A stretch of 27,392 nucleotides of DNA from positions 1-27,392 of the forward strand of contig JAZODG010000009.1 in NCBI GenBank assembly GCA_045596905.1, in the 5' to 3' direction. Positions 14,953-22,601 of this stretch are shown one piece after another. The notes under the pieces are model-generated. The model did no database searches. It was not told where the DNA came from and worked only from the letters and a program-made list of their open reading frames with translations. The stretch's first letter is position 1; each line of letters opens with the position of its first letter. A program made the translations under genes and the position numbers. Origin of the DNA: RGIG1681 sp045596905. Its GTDB lineage: Bacteria; Bacillota; Clostridia; Christensenellales; UBA1242.

Positions 14953-15966
14953 ATGGAAAAACCTGAAGTTTTGTATAGGGGCGTTGTTGTTGACGGAAAA
15001 AAGTTTGCAGATCTTGGTGTTTTTGGAGACATAAAACCTATTTATGAGCCAAAAAAGAACGAAGAAGGTAGAGATATTGTTACCGATGGCAATGAATATG
15101 GAATCTATATGACAACCAACTATTTGATGACAAAAAGTTCTTATGGAAATCCACAATCTATGGGCTCTGCTTATGACAACGAAGTTTGTTATGTTGATGG
15201 GTTAAGCAGACAACAAAAAAGAGTTTATTATCCACAAGTTGGCGTGATTTATGAGATTGATGCAACAAAGATTGAAATCAAACAACCATGGATTCGTCCT
15301 GAACTTGAAGGACATTATAACAATGGTTTTGCTGGGGAAGAGTGGATAACAAAAACAACTGACACTCCACCATTTAATGAACATATTATTCCAAGGGCGG
15401 CTTATAAGGTTTCAAACCTTACAATAGGTGCAGATATGCTTCATGACCTTGAAACGATTGAAGTTGCTGGTTTGTCAGATGATAAGCTTCAAAAGACTGT
15501 TTTGGATATTATGTCAAAAAGAAAAGAAGGATATGATTTGTTTTTGAACTATGTGAAGAAAGTTCCAGAAAACAAAAGACACACCATTGCAACAAAAATG
15601 CCACTTTTTAAAAAGTTGTTTAATGTGAACAATGGTATTGCTTTTGCAGACTATTCAACATTTGATAAAAACGATTCAAGCATGGCAATCAATTATTTGA
15701 TGCAAAAGGTTTATAGTCGTGATAAAGAGAATATTGATATTGCTGCACTTGATTTTTTAAATACACTTTCAAAGAGAGTTAAAACAACTGAAGAGCTAGA
15801 AGCTAGCATTGATAAAATGATTGCAGATTTGACCTTGAGACTCAAGGATCCAGAAATTGACGAAAGAATGAAAGAAAATGCCCAAGGCAGGTTGAAGTTC
15901 TTGTCTGAGATTTCAAAGGATTTGAAGGCAGAACTTTCTATGGAACAATCTGAGCCAGGGGAATAA
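14953..15966 (+). CDS. Uncharacterised protein with ADP-ribosyltransferase-like N-terminal motifs
   Basis: 337 residues from the ATG at 14953; GGGGG at 14943-14947 decides this start over the in-frame TTG at 14941. No signal peptide or membrane helix, so probably cytoplasmic. Three motifs fall in the order seen in R-S-E type mono-ADP-ribosyltransferases: LYRG (Arg9), GIYMTTNYLMTKSSYG (about 50-65, the place of the STS-type strand), and FAGEEWIT (Glu129/Glu130, the place of the catalytic ExE/EExW loop). The second half (from about 165) is helical, lysine/glutamate-rich, with no recognised domain. The assignment rests on motif order and spacing only, without an alignment. It might be another fold with a similar start. 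It lies upstream of the CDF exporter gene with a 61-base gap and no terminator, so both may share one mRNA. Confidence 0.6.
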   Translation: MEKPEVLYRGVVVDGKKFADLGVFGDIKPIYEPKKNEEGRDIVTDGNEYGIYMTTNYLMTKSSYGNPQSMGSAYDNEVCYVDGLSRQQKRVYYPQVGVIYEIDATKIEIKQPWIRPELEGHYNNGFAGEEWITKTTDTPPFNEHIIPRAAYKVSNLTIGADMLHDLETIEVAGLSDDKLQKTVLDIMSKRKEGYDLFLNYVKKVPENKRHTIATKMPLFKKLFNVNNGIAFADYSTFDKNDSSMAINYLMQKVYSRDKENIDIAALDFLNTLSKRVKTTEELEASIDKMIADLTLRLKDPEIDERMKENAQGRLKFLSEISKDLKAELSMEQSEPGE

Positions 15967-16027
15967 AAATTAGAGTTTAAAATTATTAAATAAATTGTAT
16001 TTGTAAGGAGCTAAACGAAAGAAAATT

Positions 16028-17185
16028 ATGCTAAAAAGTTTATTTTCAAAAAATAGTAGAATTTCAAATTCGCCAAAGGCTAGGGCAAAATATGGTGTTT
16101 TAGCCAGCATTTATGGCATTGTAACAAACCTTGTTTTATGTGTTGCAACATTTAGTGTGGGGTTGATTAGTGGCTCAGTTGCGCTTATGTCAGAAGCTGT
16201 CAACGTGTTGTCTGACGGCATTTCGTCAGGGGTTACACTTTTGGGTTTCAAAGTTTCAAGCAAACCTGCAGACAAAGAACATCCTTTTGGCTATGCTAGA
16301 TTTGAATATGTGTCAGCGCTGATTATTTCATTTATTATATGTATTATTGGTGCTGTGCTTTGCAAGAGTTCTTTTGATAAAATTATACACCCAGAAGAAG
16401 TTGTTGTGTCTTGGGCAATGCTCATTGTTTTGGGTGTTAGTGTTATCGTTAAGATTTCGCAATATCTTTTGTATAAGAAAATAGGTGATGCAATTGATTC
16501 AGAAACTCTTAACGCAAATAAGGTTGATACAAGAAATGACTCAATCGTTACATTTTTGACTCTTCTTGCAATGGTGTTTATGTGGACCACTGGCATTGAT
16601 ATTGATGCTTATGTTGGTCTTGCAGTTTCATTGTTTATTGTGGTTTCAGGCTTTAAAGTTCTTTTGGACGCAGTCAGCCCACTTCTTGGTGAAAAGCCAG
16701 ATGAAGAGCTTGTGAAAAAAATAAAGAGAAAACTTAAGTCTTTTGATGGGGTTCTTGCTTTCCATGAACTCATTATTCACAGCTACGGAAAAGACACAAA
16801 CTTTGTTTCAGTGCACATTGAAGTTTCAGCAGATGAAGACCCACTTGTGGTTCATGAAATGGTTGACCAGATTGAAGAAGATTTCTTAAAAGACTTAAAG
16901 ATTCATTTGGTTGTTCATACAGACCCAGTTGATAACAAAAATGCAGAAGTAAACAAACTTAAGGCAAAGACACAAAAGGTATTGGGTAAACTCAATAAGA
17001 GCTTGGTTATTTCTGACTTTCACGTTTCAGAAAAAAAGAAGATAACTCATATTATGTTTGACTGCATAGTGCCATATGAGCTTGGTATAACAAAAGCTAA
17101 AATATTAAGACATTTAAGAGAGAACTTTGAAGGGGACGGAAAACTCTATAAGTTCAGAATCGATATTGATAGAGATTTTAGTTAA
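16028..17185 (+). CDS. Cation diffusion facilitator, manganese-type metal site
   Basis: 385 residues, a CDF metal/proton antiporter. Six transmembrane helices span about 22-230, with the family motifs GLISGSVALMSEAVNVLSDG in helix 2 and HPFGYARFEYVSAL before helix 3. The metal quartet in helices 2 and 5 is Asn59, Asp63, Asp167 and Asp171. Zinc CDFs normally have His/Asp pairs here, while N-D/D-D is reported for manganese exporters such as MntE. Residues about 240-310 form the cytoplasmic ferredoxin-like domain, with a further about 75 residues beyond it. AAGGAG (16005-16010) is 17 bases from the ATG, further than usual, and no better start is in frame. A riboswitch-controlled P-type ATPase about 1.5 kb downstream supports a role in manganese export. 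Confidence 0.88.
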   Translation: MLKSLFSKNSRISNSPKARAKYGVLASIYGIVTNLVLCVATFSVGLISGSVALMSEAVNVLSDGISSGVTLLGFKVSSKPADKEHPFGYARFEYVSALIISFIICIIGAVLCKSSFDKIIHPEEVVVSWAMLIVLGVSVIVKISQYLLYKKIGDAIDSETLNANKVDTRNDSIVTFLTLLAMVFMWTTGIDIDAYVGLAVSLFIVVSGFKVLLDAVSPLLGEKPDEELVKKIKRKLKSFDGVLAFHELIIHSYGKDTNFVSVHIEVSADEDPLVVHEMVDQIEEDFLKDLKIHLVVHTDPVDNKNAEVNKLKAKTQKVLGKLNKSLVISDFHVSEKKKITHIMFDCIVPYELGITKAKILRHLRENFEGDGKLYKFRIDIDRDFS

Positions 17186-17186
17186 T

Positions 17187-17221
17187 AAAAAAAACCTAAC
17201 CGGTGGGTTAGGTTTTTTTTT
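17187..17221 (+). terminator. Terminator of CDF gene
   Basis: CCTAACC/GGTTAGG (17195-17201 with 17206-17212), loop ggtg, flanked by A8 and T9. With its A-run it would also stop leftward transcripts. Confidence 0.92.
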
Positions 17222-17233
17222 GCAATTTAATTA

Positions 17234-17341
17234 TTAGATAGCTGTGTAGCCACCGTCAACAGGGAAAATAACACCTGTTGTTTTACAACGAAGTGACAAA
17301 ACTTGATTTTTTATGCTGATTTCATTTGATTCATTCGTCAT
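17234..17341 (-). pseudogene. C-terminal stump of a short-chain dehydrogenase (SDR) gene
   Basis: The minus strand from 17341 to 17234 encodes 35 codons ending CKTTGVIFPVDGGYTAI and two tandem TAA stops. TG-V-x-x-PVDGG-Y is the standard C-terminal signature of classical SDR enzymes. Everything upstream (Rossmann fold, YxxxK active site) is missing, there is no ribosome binding site ahead of the ATG at 17341, and the residues before TTG are not SDR-like. It is best read as the surviving end of a deleted, leftward-oriented SDR gene. The intact SDR gene next door points the other way and ends differently (TFEGGMGLRP), so this is not a copy of it. Confidence 0.72.
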
Positions 17342-17417
17342 ATGAAATAGAACGAAGGTAAATGAAAAATTTGACATATTTTTTTGTTTTTATACTGAAA
17401 TAATGCTAAATTTTGTT

Positions 17418-17445
17418 TTTACAATAATATTTGTGGTGTTATAAT
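17418..17445 (+). promoter_or_regulatory. Promoter of SDR gene
   Basis: TTTACA (17418-17423), 16-base spacer, TATAAT (17440-17445) with extended -10 TGt. AAGGAG at 17468-17473 follows. Confidence 0.75.
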
Positions 17446-17480
17446 AAAAATGTTGATAAAAAATCATAAGGAGAAGATAT

Positions 17481-18284
17481 ATGGGATTTTTAAAAGGTAA
17501 AACAGCGATTATTACAGGTGGGGGAAGACCTGCACCACTTTCTGATGGTTCTGCTGGATCAATTGGTTATGGTATTGCTACAGCATATGCAAAAGAAGGC
17601 GCAAACTTGGTGTTAACAGGAAGAAACGTTCAAAAACTTGAAGAAGCTAAAGAAGAACTTGAAAGACTTTATAAGGTTAAGGTTTTAGCTGTTCAAGCAG
17701 ACGTTAATGCTGGTGCAAATAATGAAGAAGTGGTTAACAATGTTGTTAAACAAACTATTGATGCATTTGGAAGAATTGACGTGCTTATCAATAACGCACA
17801 AGCTTCAGCTTCAGGTGTGTCACTTGCAGACCACACAACTGACCAATTTAACCTTGCAATGTATTCAGGTCTTTATTCTGCATTTTATTATATGAAGGCA
17901 TGTTATCCATACCTTAAAGAAACAAAAGGAAGTGTTATTAACTTTGCTTCAGGTGCAGGATTGTTTGGAAATAAAGGACAATCATCATATGCAGCTGCAA
18001 AAGAAGGTATTCGTGGACTTAGCCGTGTTGCTGCAACTGAATGGGGTGCTGACGGAATCAATGTTAATGTTATTTGTCCACTTGCTTGGACAAGTCAACT
18101 TGAACAATTTGAAAAGGCTTATCCAGATGCATTTAAGGCAAATGTTCACACTCCACCAATGGGCAGATTTGGACACAGTGAGTTTGATATCGGCAGAGCA
18201 TGCGTTCAACTTGCTTCACCAGACTTTAAGTATATGTCAGGTGAAACATTAACCTTTGAAGGTGGCATGGGACTTCGTCCATAA
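17481..18284 (+). CDS. Short-chain dehydrogenase/reductase with an enlarged glycine-rich loop
   Basis: 267 residues, classical SDR length. The Rossmann start AIITGGG is at about 9-15. The usual TGxxxGIG is interrupted: GRPAPLSDGSAGSIGYGIA places some 13 extra residues between the first glycines and the GIG-like GYGIA. The NNAQAS motif (NNAG equivalent) is near 103-108, catalytic Ser in NFASGAG near 155, and the Tyr/Lys pair in SYAAAKEG near 169-173. These indicate an active NAD(P)-dependent oxidoreductase in the cytoplasm. The substrate cannot be named. It has a strong extended -10 promoter and AAGGAG, and is the only gene in its unit. No hairpin follows its stop before the next promoter at 18298, so some readthrough into the riboswitch leader is possible. 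Confidence 0.92.
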   Translation: MGFLKGKTAIITGGGRPAPLSDGSAGSIGYGIATAYAKEGANLVLTGRNVQKLEEAKEELERLYKVKVLAVQADVNAGANNEEVVNNVVKQTIDAFGRIDVLINNAQASASGVSLADHTTDQFNLAMYSGLYSAFYYMKACYPYLKETKGSVINFASGAGLFGNKGQSSYAAAKEGIRGLSRVAATEWGADGINVNVICPLAWTSQLEQFEKAYPDAFKANVHTPPMGRFGHSEFDIGRACVQLASPDFKYMSGETLTFEGGMGLRP

Positions 18285-18297
18285 TAACAAAAAATCA

Positions 18298-18326
18298 TTG
18301 ACAAAGTTTTAAAAATTTTGTAGAAT
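18298..18326 (+). promoter_or_regulatory. Promoter of the riboswitch-controlled P-type ATPase
   Basis: TTGACA (18298-18303), 17-base spacer, TAGAAT (18321-18326), which is near consensus. The start near 18333 gives a leader of about 335 bases. The leader begins with a possible pairing of TTAGCAA (18335-18341) with TTGCTAA (18382-18388). Confidence 0.82.
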
Positions 18327-18430
18327 AGTGTCTGTTAGCAATTTGTGGTAGGTGTGTGATTTTTATCATATATTAAACTAGTTGCTAAAGGTGCGATTAT
18401 TTAAAATAATTGTAAAACAATAAAACAAAT

Positions 18431-18522
18431 CCGTGAGGGAGTAGTAAGCGTTTTTGAAAAACGGAACGTAGTCAACAACCGACATTTAAGTCTGGCTGCG
18501 CTTTAAAAAACAAGACTCATGT
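18431..18522 (+). ncRNA. yybP-ykoY manganese riboswitch aptamer
   Basis: The conserved elements appear in order: P1 5' strand CGTGAG (18432-18437), GGGAGTAG (18437-18444), a P2 hairpin with CG and T/A-run arms (18449-18463), GTCAACAACCGACA (18471-18484), TCTGGCTGC (18491-18499), and CAAGAC leading into the P1 3' strand CTCATG (18516-18521). P1 pairs over 6 bp with one G-T. The yybP-ykoY family senses Mn2+ and typically raises expression of metal exporters when Mn2+ is high. Its place ahead of a P-type cation ATPase is a known arrangement (as for yoaB of Lactococcus). Confidence 0.87.
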
Positions 18523-18605
18523 GATAGCTGTCAGCTACACATGGGGGTTAAATAAACTAATAATTTATTCCAAGTGTGACTGAAGAGTTGCTCTTGGATT
18601 TTTTT
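18518..18605 (+). promoter_or_regulatory. Riboswitch expression platform with terminator
   Basis: CATGTG plus TAGC (18518-18528) pairs with GCTA plus CACATG (18534-18543). This hairpin uses bases 18518-18521 of the P1 3' strand, so hairpin and aptamer P1 exclude each other. Further on, TCCAAG (18569-18574) can pair with CTTGGA (18593-18598), or AAGAG with CTCTT (18583-18595), directly before seven T (18599-18605), which is a terminator form. How ligand binding is passed on to the terminator is not resolved by eye. Confidence 0.65.
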
Positions 18606-18668
18606 ATTGCAATAATTCAATTTTTTGTTTAATCAGCCAAAAAATAAAAAGGAGAGAAAAAAGAAAAA

Positions 18669-21296
18669 ATGGGAGAGTATTGCGAACACCCCGAAACCGT
18701 TGTTCAGAGTCTTGAATCTGACGAAATAAACGGTTTGTCAGCTGCTCAAGTTAAAGAAAGAACTGAACAGTATGGCAAAAACAAACTTCAAGAAAAAAAG
18801 AAAAAATCATGGGCTGGGAGATTCTTTGAGCAGTTTAAAGATGCAATGATTATTATTTTGATTATTGCGTCGGTTATTTCATTTGTAATTGCTTGCATTG
18901 AAAAAAATCCTAGCGAATTTTTCGAACCTGCACTCATTTTGCTTATTGTTGTTATTAATGCAATCATGGGTGTAATGCAAGAGAGCAAGGCAGAAAAAGC
19001 TCTTGATGCGTTAAAGAATATGTCTGCTCCACATGCACGTGTTATTAGAGACGGCAAGGAAAGTATTATTAATGCTGCCGACCTTGTTCCTGGTGACATC
19101 ATTATTTTGGAGGCTGGTGACTTTGTTCCAGCTGACGCAAGACTTATTAAAAGTGTAAGCTTAAAGAGTGAAGAATCTGCACTCACAGGTGAGTCAGTTC
19201 CAACTGAAAAGAATGCAAACGCCAGAGTTAAGAAAAGCGCACCAATTGGGGATAGAACAAACATGGTGTTCTCTGGTTGTAGCATAACCTATGGAACAGC
19301 TACAGCGATTGTTGTTGCAACAGGTATGAACACTGAAATGGGTAAGATTGCTAATCTTTTGGCTGGAGAAAATGAAGGTCAAACACCACTTCAAAAGAAA
19401 TTGTCAAAACTTGGAAAATATTTAGGTTTTGTTGCACTTGGTGCTTGTGCTATTGTTTTCCTTGTTGGAATCTTGAGTGATGTTGGTGTGCTTGACATGT
19501 TCATGACAGCCGTGTCGCTTGCTGTGTCTGCTATTCCTGAAGGTTTGCCTGCAATTGTTACAATTGTTTTGTCTATTGGTGTGCAAAGAATGGTTAAGAA
19601 AAATGCCATCATAAGAAGACTTCCTGCTGTTGAAACTCTTGGTAGTGCATCAGTTATATGTTCTGACAAAACTGGAACATTAACAATGAATAGAATGACT
19701 TTGGTTGAGGCTTTTGTTGATGGAGAAAAGGCTAGAGAAGAGATTAATGAATCAAACTCAGCAAAAGTTAAAAAATTGTTAACATATGCAACACTTTGCT
19801 GTGACGGTTCAATTGTTGTTGAAGGTAAAAGAGAAAAGCATATTGGTGACCCAACAGAAACGGCAATTGTTTATGCAGCTTACAAAAACGGACTAGATAA
19901 AGACGCTCTTAATGGAACATATCCAAGACATGGTGAAATTCCTTTTGATTCTGATAGAAAACTTATGAGTACTATCAACGAAATCAACGGAAAGTATTAT
20001 GTTATTGTTAAAGGTGCTGTTGACGTAATTGAAAATTTGTGTGTTAAGGGTAATCTTGAGCTTGCAAAACAAATGAATGAAGAAATGAGCTCACAGGCAC
20101 TTCGTGTGTTGGCTGTGGCTTATAAACAAATTGATGAAGTTCCAAAGAACCTTAATCCAGCAAAGATTGAATGTGACTTAACATTCATGGGTCTTGTTGG
20201 CATGATTGACCCACCAAGACCAAATGCCAGAAAAGCTGTTACAACTTGTAGAGAAGCTGGTATCAAACCTATTATGATTACTGGTGACCACGTTGTGACT
20301 GCTTCAGCAATTGCAAAGAAACTTGGCATTTTGCTTGAAGGTGACCTTGCAATTACTGGTTCTGAGCTTGATGAAATGACAGATGAACAACTTGATGAAC
20401 AACTTGAAAATATTTCAGTTTATGCCAGAGTTTCGCCTGAAAATAAAATCAGAATAGTTAAGGCTTGGCAAAGAAAAGGGCAGGTTGTTTCAATGACTGG
20501 TGACGGCGTTAATGACGCTCCAGCACTCAAAGCAGCTGATATTGGTTGTGCAATGGGTATTGCAGGAACCGACGTTGCAAAAGGTTCTGCAGATATGATT
20601 TTGACTGATGACAACTTCTCAACAATTGTTGACGCTGTCAAAGAAGGTCGTGGTATTTATGCAAACATCAGAAAAGTTATTGGCTTTTTGCTTGGAACAA
20701 ACATTGGTGAAATTGTTGCTGTGTTCTTTGCGATGATTTTCTGGCATGTTAGTCCATTCTTGTCAATGCAACTTTTGATGATTAACTTGGTTACAGATAG
20801 TCTTCCAGCGATTGCGCTTGGTATGGAAGCCGTTGAAAGTGACGTAATGAAACAAAAACCAAAGCCAAAGAATGAAGGTTTGTTTGCACATGGTCTTGGC
20901 ATTAAGGTTGTGCTGCAAGGCTTTATGTTTGGTATTTTAGCACTTGTTGCGTTTAAGCTTGGTGAAAGCGTTACAGGAACACTTGCTGGTGGTCAAACAC
21001 TTGCATTCATGACACTTGCTTTATCTCAAATTATTCAGGCGTTTAATATGCGTTCAGAGAAATCTTTATTTAAGATTGGAATGTTTACAAACAAGACCTT
21101 AAACTTGTCTTGTTTAGCGTCAATTTTGCTTCTTGTGTTGGTTTTGTTAACTCCTGTTAGAATTCCTTTTGGACTTGAACTTTTATCTGTTAATTTATAT
21201 TTAATTGGACTTGGACTTGCATTTGTTCCATTGGTTGTTATGGAAGTTGCAAAATGTATTGAACACGCTTATGAAAAAAGAAAAGTAAATAGATAA
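18669..21296 (+). CDS. P-type cation ATPase (Ca2+/Mn2+ type), probable manganese exporter
   Basis: 875 residues, type II P-ATPase of the PMR1/LMCA1 group. The N-terminal cation-ATPase segment (HPETVVQSL) is followed by TGES at 173-176 (actuator), the transmembrane site PEGLP at 290-294 in M4, the phosphorylated Asp333 in DKTGTLT, a KGA nucleotide-binding motif near 455, TGDGVNDAP at 610-618, and the M6 site NLVTDSLPA with Asn706 and Asp710. It pumps a divalent cation out of the cytoplasm at the cost of ATP. PEGLP plus NxxxD is the single-site pattern of Ca2+/Mn2+ pumps. The Mn2+ riboswitch upstream makes manganese the likelier cargo. AAGGAG (18649-18654) stands 14 bases from the ATG, a little far. 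A terminator follows. Confidence 0.94.
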   Translation: MGEYCEHPETVVQSLESDEINGLSAAQVKERTEQYGKNKLQEKKKKSWAGRFFEQFKDAMIIILIIASVISFVIACIEKNPSEFFEPALILLIVVINAIMGVMQESKAEKALDALKNMSAPHARVIRDGKESIINAADLVPGDIIILEAGDFVPADARLIKSVSLKSEESALTGESVPTEKNANARVKKSAPIGDRTNMVFSGCSITYGTATAIVVATGMNTEMGKIANLLAGENEGQTPLQKKLSKLGKYLGFVALGACAIVFLVGILSDVGVLDMFMTAVSLAVSAIPEGLPAIVTIVLSIGVQRMVKKNAIIRRLPAVETLGSASVICSDKTGTLTMNRMTLVEAFVDGEKAREEINESNSAKVKKLLTYATLCCDGSIVVEGKREKHIGDPTETAIVYAAYKNGLDKDALNGTYPRHGEIPFDSDRKLMSTINEINGKYYVIVKGAVDVIENLCVKGNLELAKQMNEEMSSQALRVLAVAYKQIDEVPKNLNPAKIECDLTFMGLVGMIDPPRPNARKAVTTCREAGIKPIMITGDHVVTASAIAKKLGILLEGDLAITGSELDEMTDEQLDEQLENISVYARVSPENKIRIVKAWQRKGQVVSMTGDGVNDAPALKAADIGCAMGIAGTDVAKGSADMILTDDNFSTIVDAVKEGRGIYANIRKVIGFLLGTNIGEIVAVFFAMIFWHVSPFLSMQLLMINLVTDSLPAIALGMEAVESDVMKQKPKPKNEGLFAHGLGIKVVLQGFMFGILALVAFKLGESVTGTLAGGQTLAFMTLALSQIIQAFNMRSEKSLFKIGMFTNKTLNLSCLASILLLVLVLLTPVRIPFGLELLSVNLYLIGLGLAFVPLVVMEVAKCIEHAYEKRKVNR

Positions 21297-21300
21297 AATA

Positions 21301-21329
21301 AAAAACCTAACTTAGATGTTAGGTTTTTT
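21301..21329 (+). terminator. Terminator of P-type ATPase gene
   Basis: ACCTAAC/GTTAGGT (21305-21311 with 21318-21324), A-run before, T-run after. Confidence 0.9.
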
Positions 21330-21343
21330 AGATTGCAAAATAT

Positions 21344-21373
21344 TTGACAAAAGACACAGATAAATTTTATTAT
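21344..21373 (+). promoter_or_regulatory. Promoter of the 172-residue protein gene
   Basis: TTGACA (21344-21349), 18-base spacer, TATTAT (21368-21373). The start would fall around 21380, leaving a very short leader with TGGAG. Confidence 0.6.
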
Positions 21374-21390
21374 GTTATTGGAGATAAATT

Positions 21391-21909
21391 ATGGTTTTAG
21401 ATAATATAGTTTCAAAAGAATGGAAAAAAGTTCCTGAACAAAATTATGCTTTACTCAATATTCAAAGCACCGACCAAATCAAGTGTTTAAGTGCTTATGT
21501 TGTTGGGGAAGGTGGCGACGCAAACGTTGTTAGTTTCTTAAAATACGTTGGTTACACAAAAGAATTTTTGGCTATTCTTGATAAAACTTTTGATAATTTT
21601 AATGAAGAAAATGAACTTGTTGACGGTGACCCAAGTGAGAAAGATTATTATAGCACATCACTAGTTCACAATCTTTTCCATGGATTTTCAAAGTTTATGG
21701 GCAGAGTTGTGTATATGAACATTAACAGGGTTGCAGTTGCCAGTGGTGTTAACGGATACTCATTCCAAGTTTTTGTTGAAACAGATGGTGGGCTTTATTG
21801 TGTTCAGTCATCACTTAGAGAACTTGATGAGAAAAATGTTGTTGATTCTGTTTTAAGACAAGAGTTTATTCAAGAAATAATTGGTATTTTGTTAAAATTA
21901 GACAAATAA
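21391..21909 (+). CDS. Uncharacterised 172-residue protein
   Basis: ATG at 21391 follows TGGAG, with a promoter and a terminator bracketing the gene, so it is a complete single-gene unit. No signal peptide or membrane helix. It has mixed alpha/beta character: acidic N-terminal two thirds (GDPSEKDYYSTS) and alternating hydrophobic strands in the C-terminal third (VYMNINRVAVASGVNGYSFQ, then VFVETDGGLYCVQSSLREL), ending in a helix. No motif of a known enzyme or binding family is recognised. Codon use and base composition match the neighbours, so nothing suggests recent transfer. Convergent with the next gene. Confidence 0.78.
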   Translation: MVLDNIVSKEWKKVPEQNYALLNIQSTDQIKCLSAYVVGEGGDANVVSFLKYVGYTKEFLAILDKTFDNFNEENELVDGDPSEKDYYSTSLVHNLFHGFSKFMGRVVYMNINRVAVASGVNGYSFQVFVETDGGLYCVQSSLRELDEKNVVDSVLRQEFIQEIIGILLKLDK

Positions 21910-21913
21910 AAAA

Positions 21914-21938
21914 GGAGTGGATTTCCACTCCTTTTTTT
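21914..21938. terminator. Bidirectional terminator between two unknown genes
   Basis: GGAGTGGA/TCCACTCC (21914-21921 with 21924-21931) with a very tight loop, flanked by A-run and T7. It serves the convergent genes at 21391 and 21944. Confidence 0.9.
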
Positions 21939-21943
21939 GTTTA

Positions 21944-22417
21944 TTAGCAAACTCTTTGTTGAGAAAACTCTGCAATCTTAGAGTCAAGTTCTTTAAGTGC
22001 TTCATCAACCTTTGTGCGTCTTTTGCGTGCTTTGTAAATTCTTTCGTTATGAAGTGTAACGTCAAGGTCTTTCAATCCTTGAATGCCACAACCAACTGCA
22101 GCAACAGGAGCTTCAAGAATAGCAAATGGCAATGTTCCAGCAACACACACAGCGGCAGTTGCACCAGCAAATGCATAACAAAGACCCTTGTGAACAGCAT
22201 TTGCAGCATCGGTGTGATAAGGTCTTTCAATAGCATTGAGAGCAACGTCATCAACGAAGTCTTTGGTGCCCATCATGAAAGCTTGAGTTATGAAGAATGG
22301 AACAAATTCACCAACTTCATATTGAGCAGTTTTTCTGTCTGCCACTTCTGAAAGTTTTTCACTCTTTCTTTGCAATTTCTCTTTTTGACTTTGCAATCTT
22401 TCTAATTTTGTTTTCAT
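21944..22417 (-). CDS. Small coiled-coil/hydrophobic protein, unknown
   Basis: 157 residues from the ATG at 22417. The frame is open to an ATG at 22432, but that codon lies in the ribosome binding site GGAGGTGA (22430-22423), which decides the shorter start. Residues 1-30 are a charged coiled coil (LERLQSQKEKLQRKSEKLSE). The middle holds a long hydrophobic stretch, AFAGATAAVCVAGTLPFAIL and following to VGCGI (about 84-112), probably one or two membrane helices. The C-terminus returns to a charged helix (RKRRTKVDEALKELDSKI). This helix-membrane-helix shape is common in small membrane scaffold proteins but does not name a family. It has a near-perfect promoter (22448-22476), so expression may be high. 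Confidence 0.78.
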   Translation of the reverse strand: MKTKLERLQSQKEKLQRKSEKLSEVADRKTAQYEVGEFVPFFITQAFMMGTKDFVDDVALNAIERPYHTDAANAVHKGLCYAFAGATAAVCVAGTLPFAILEAPVAAVGCGIQGLKDLDVTLHNERIYKARKRRTKVDEALKELDSKIAEFSQQRVC

Positions 22418-22447
22418 GGGCGTCACCTCCATTTCTATTGTGATATA

Positions 22448-22476
22448 ATTATAACATTTTTTGTTTATTATGTCAA
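22448..22476 (-). promoter_or_regulatory. Strong promoter of the coiled-coil protein gene
   Basis: On the minus strand TTGACA (22476-22471), 17-base spacer, TATAAT (22453-22448). Both hexamers are consensus. Confidence 0.85.
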
Positions 22477-22545
22477 CAATTACTTGAAGTTGTTGATGTG
22501 TAATTAAGAAAACAATGGTGTATGTTTAAAATGTAAAAATCACAG

Positions 22546-22574
22546 TTGAAAATATTAATCTGTTGTGGTATAAT
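22546..22574 (+). promoter_or_regulatory. Promoter of the 183-residue protein gene
   Basis: TTGAAA (22546-22551), 17-base spacer, TATAAT (22569-22574). Confidence 0.8.
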
Positions 22575-22601
22575 ATGTGTATATAGTGGAGGTATGGGAT
22601 T

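Noticed and set aside
18788..19285. 165-codon ORF opposite the P-type ATPase gene
   Set aside because: An antisense frame of a strongly conserved gene; no start signals.
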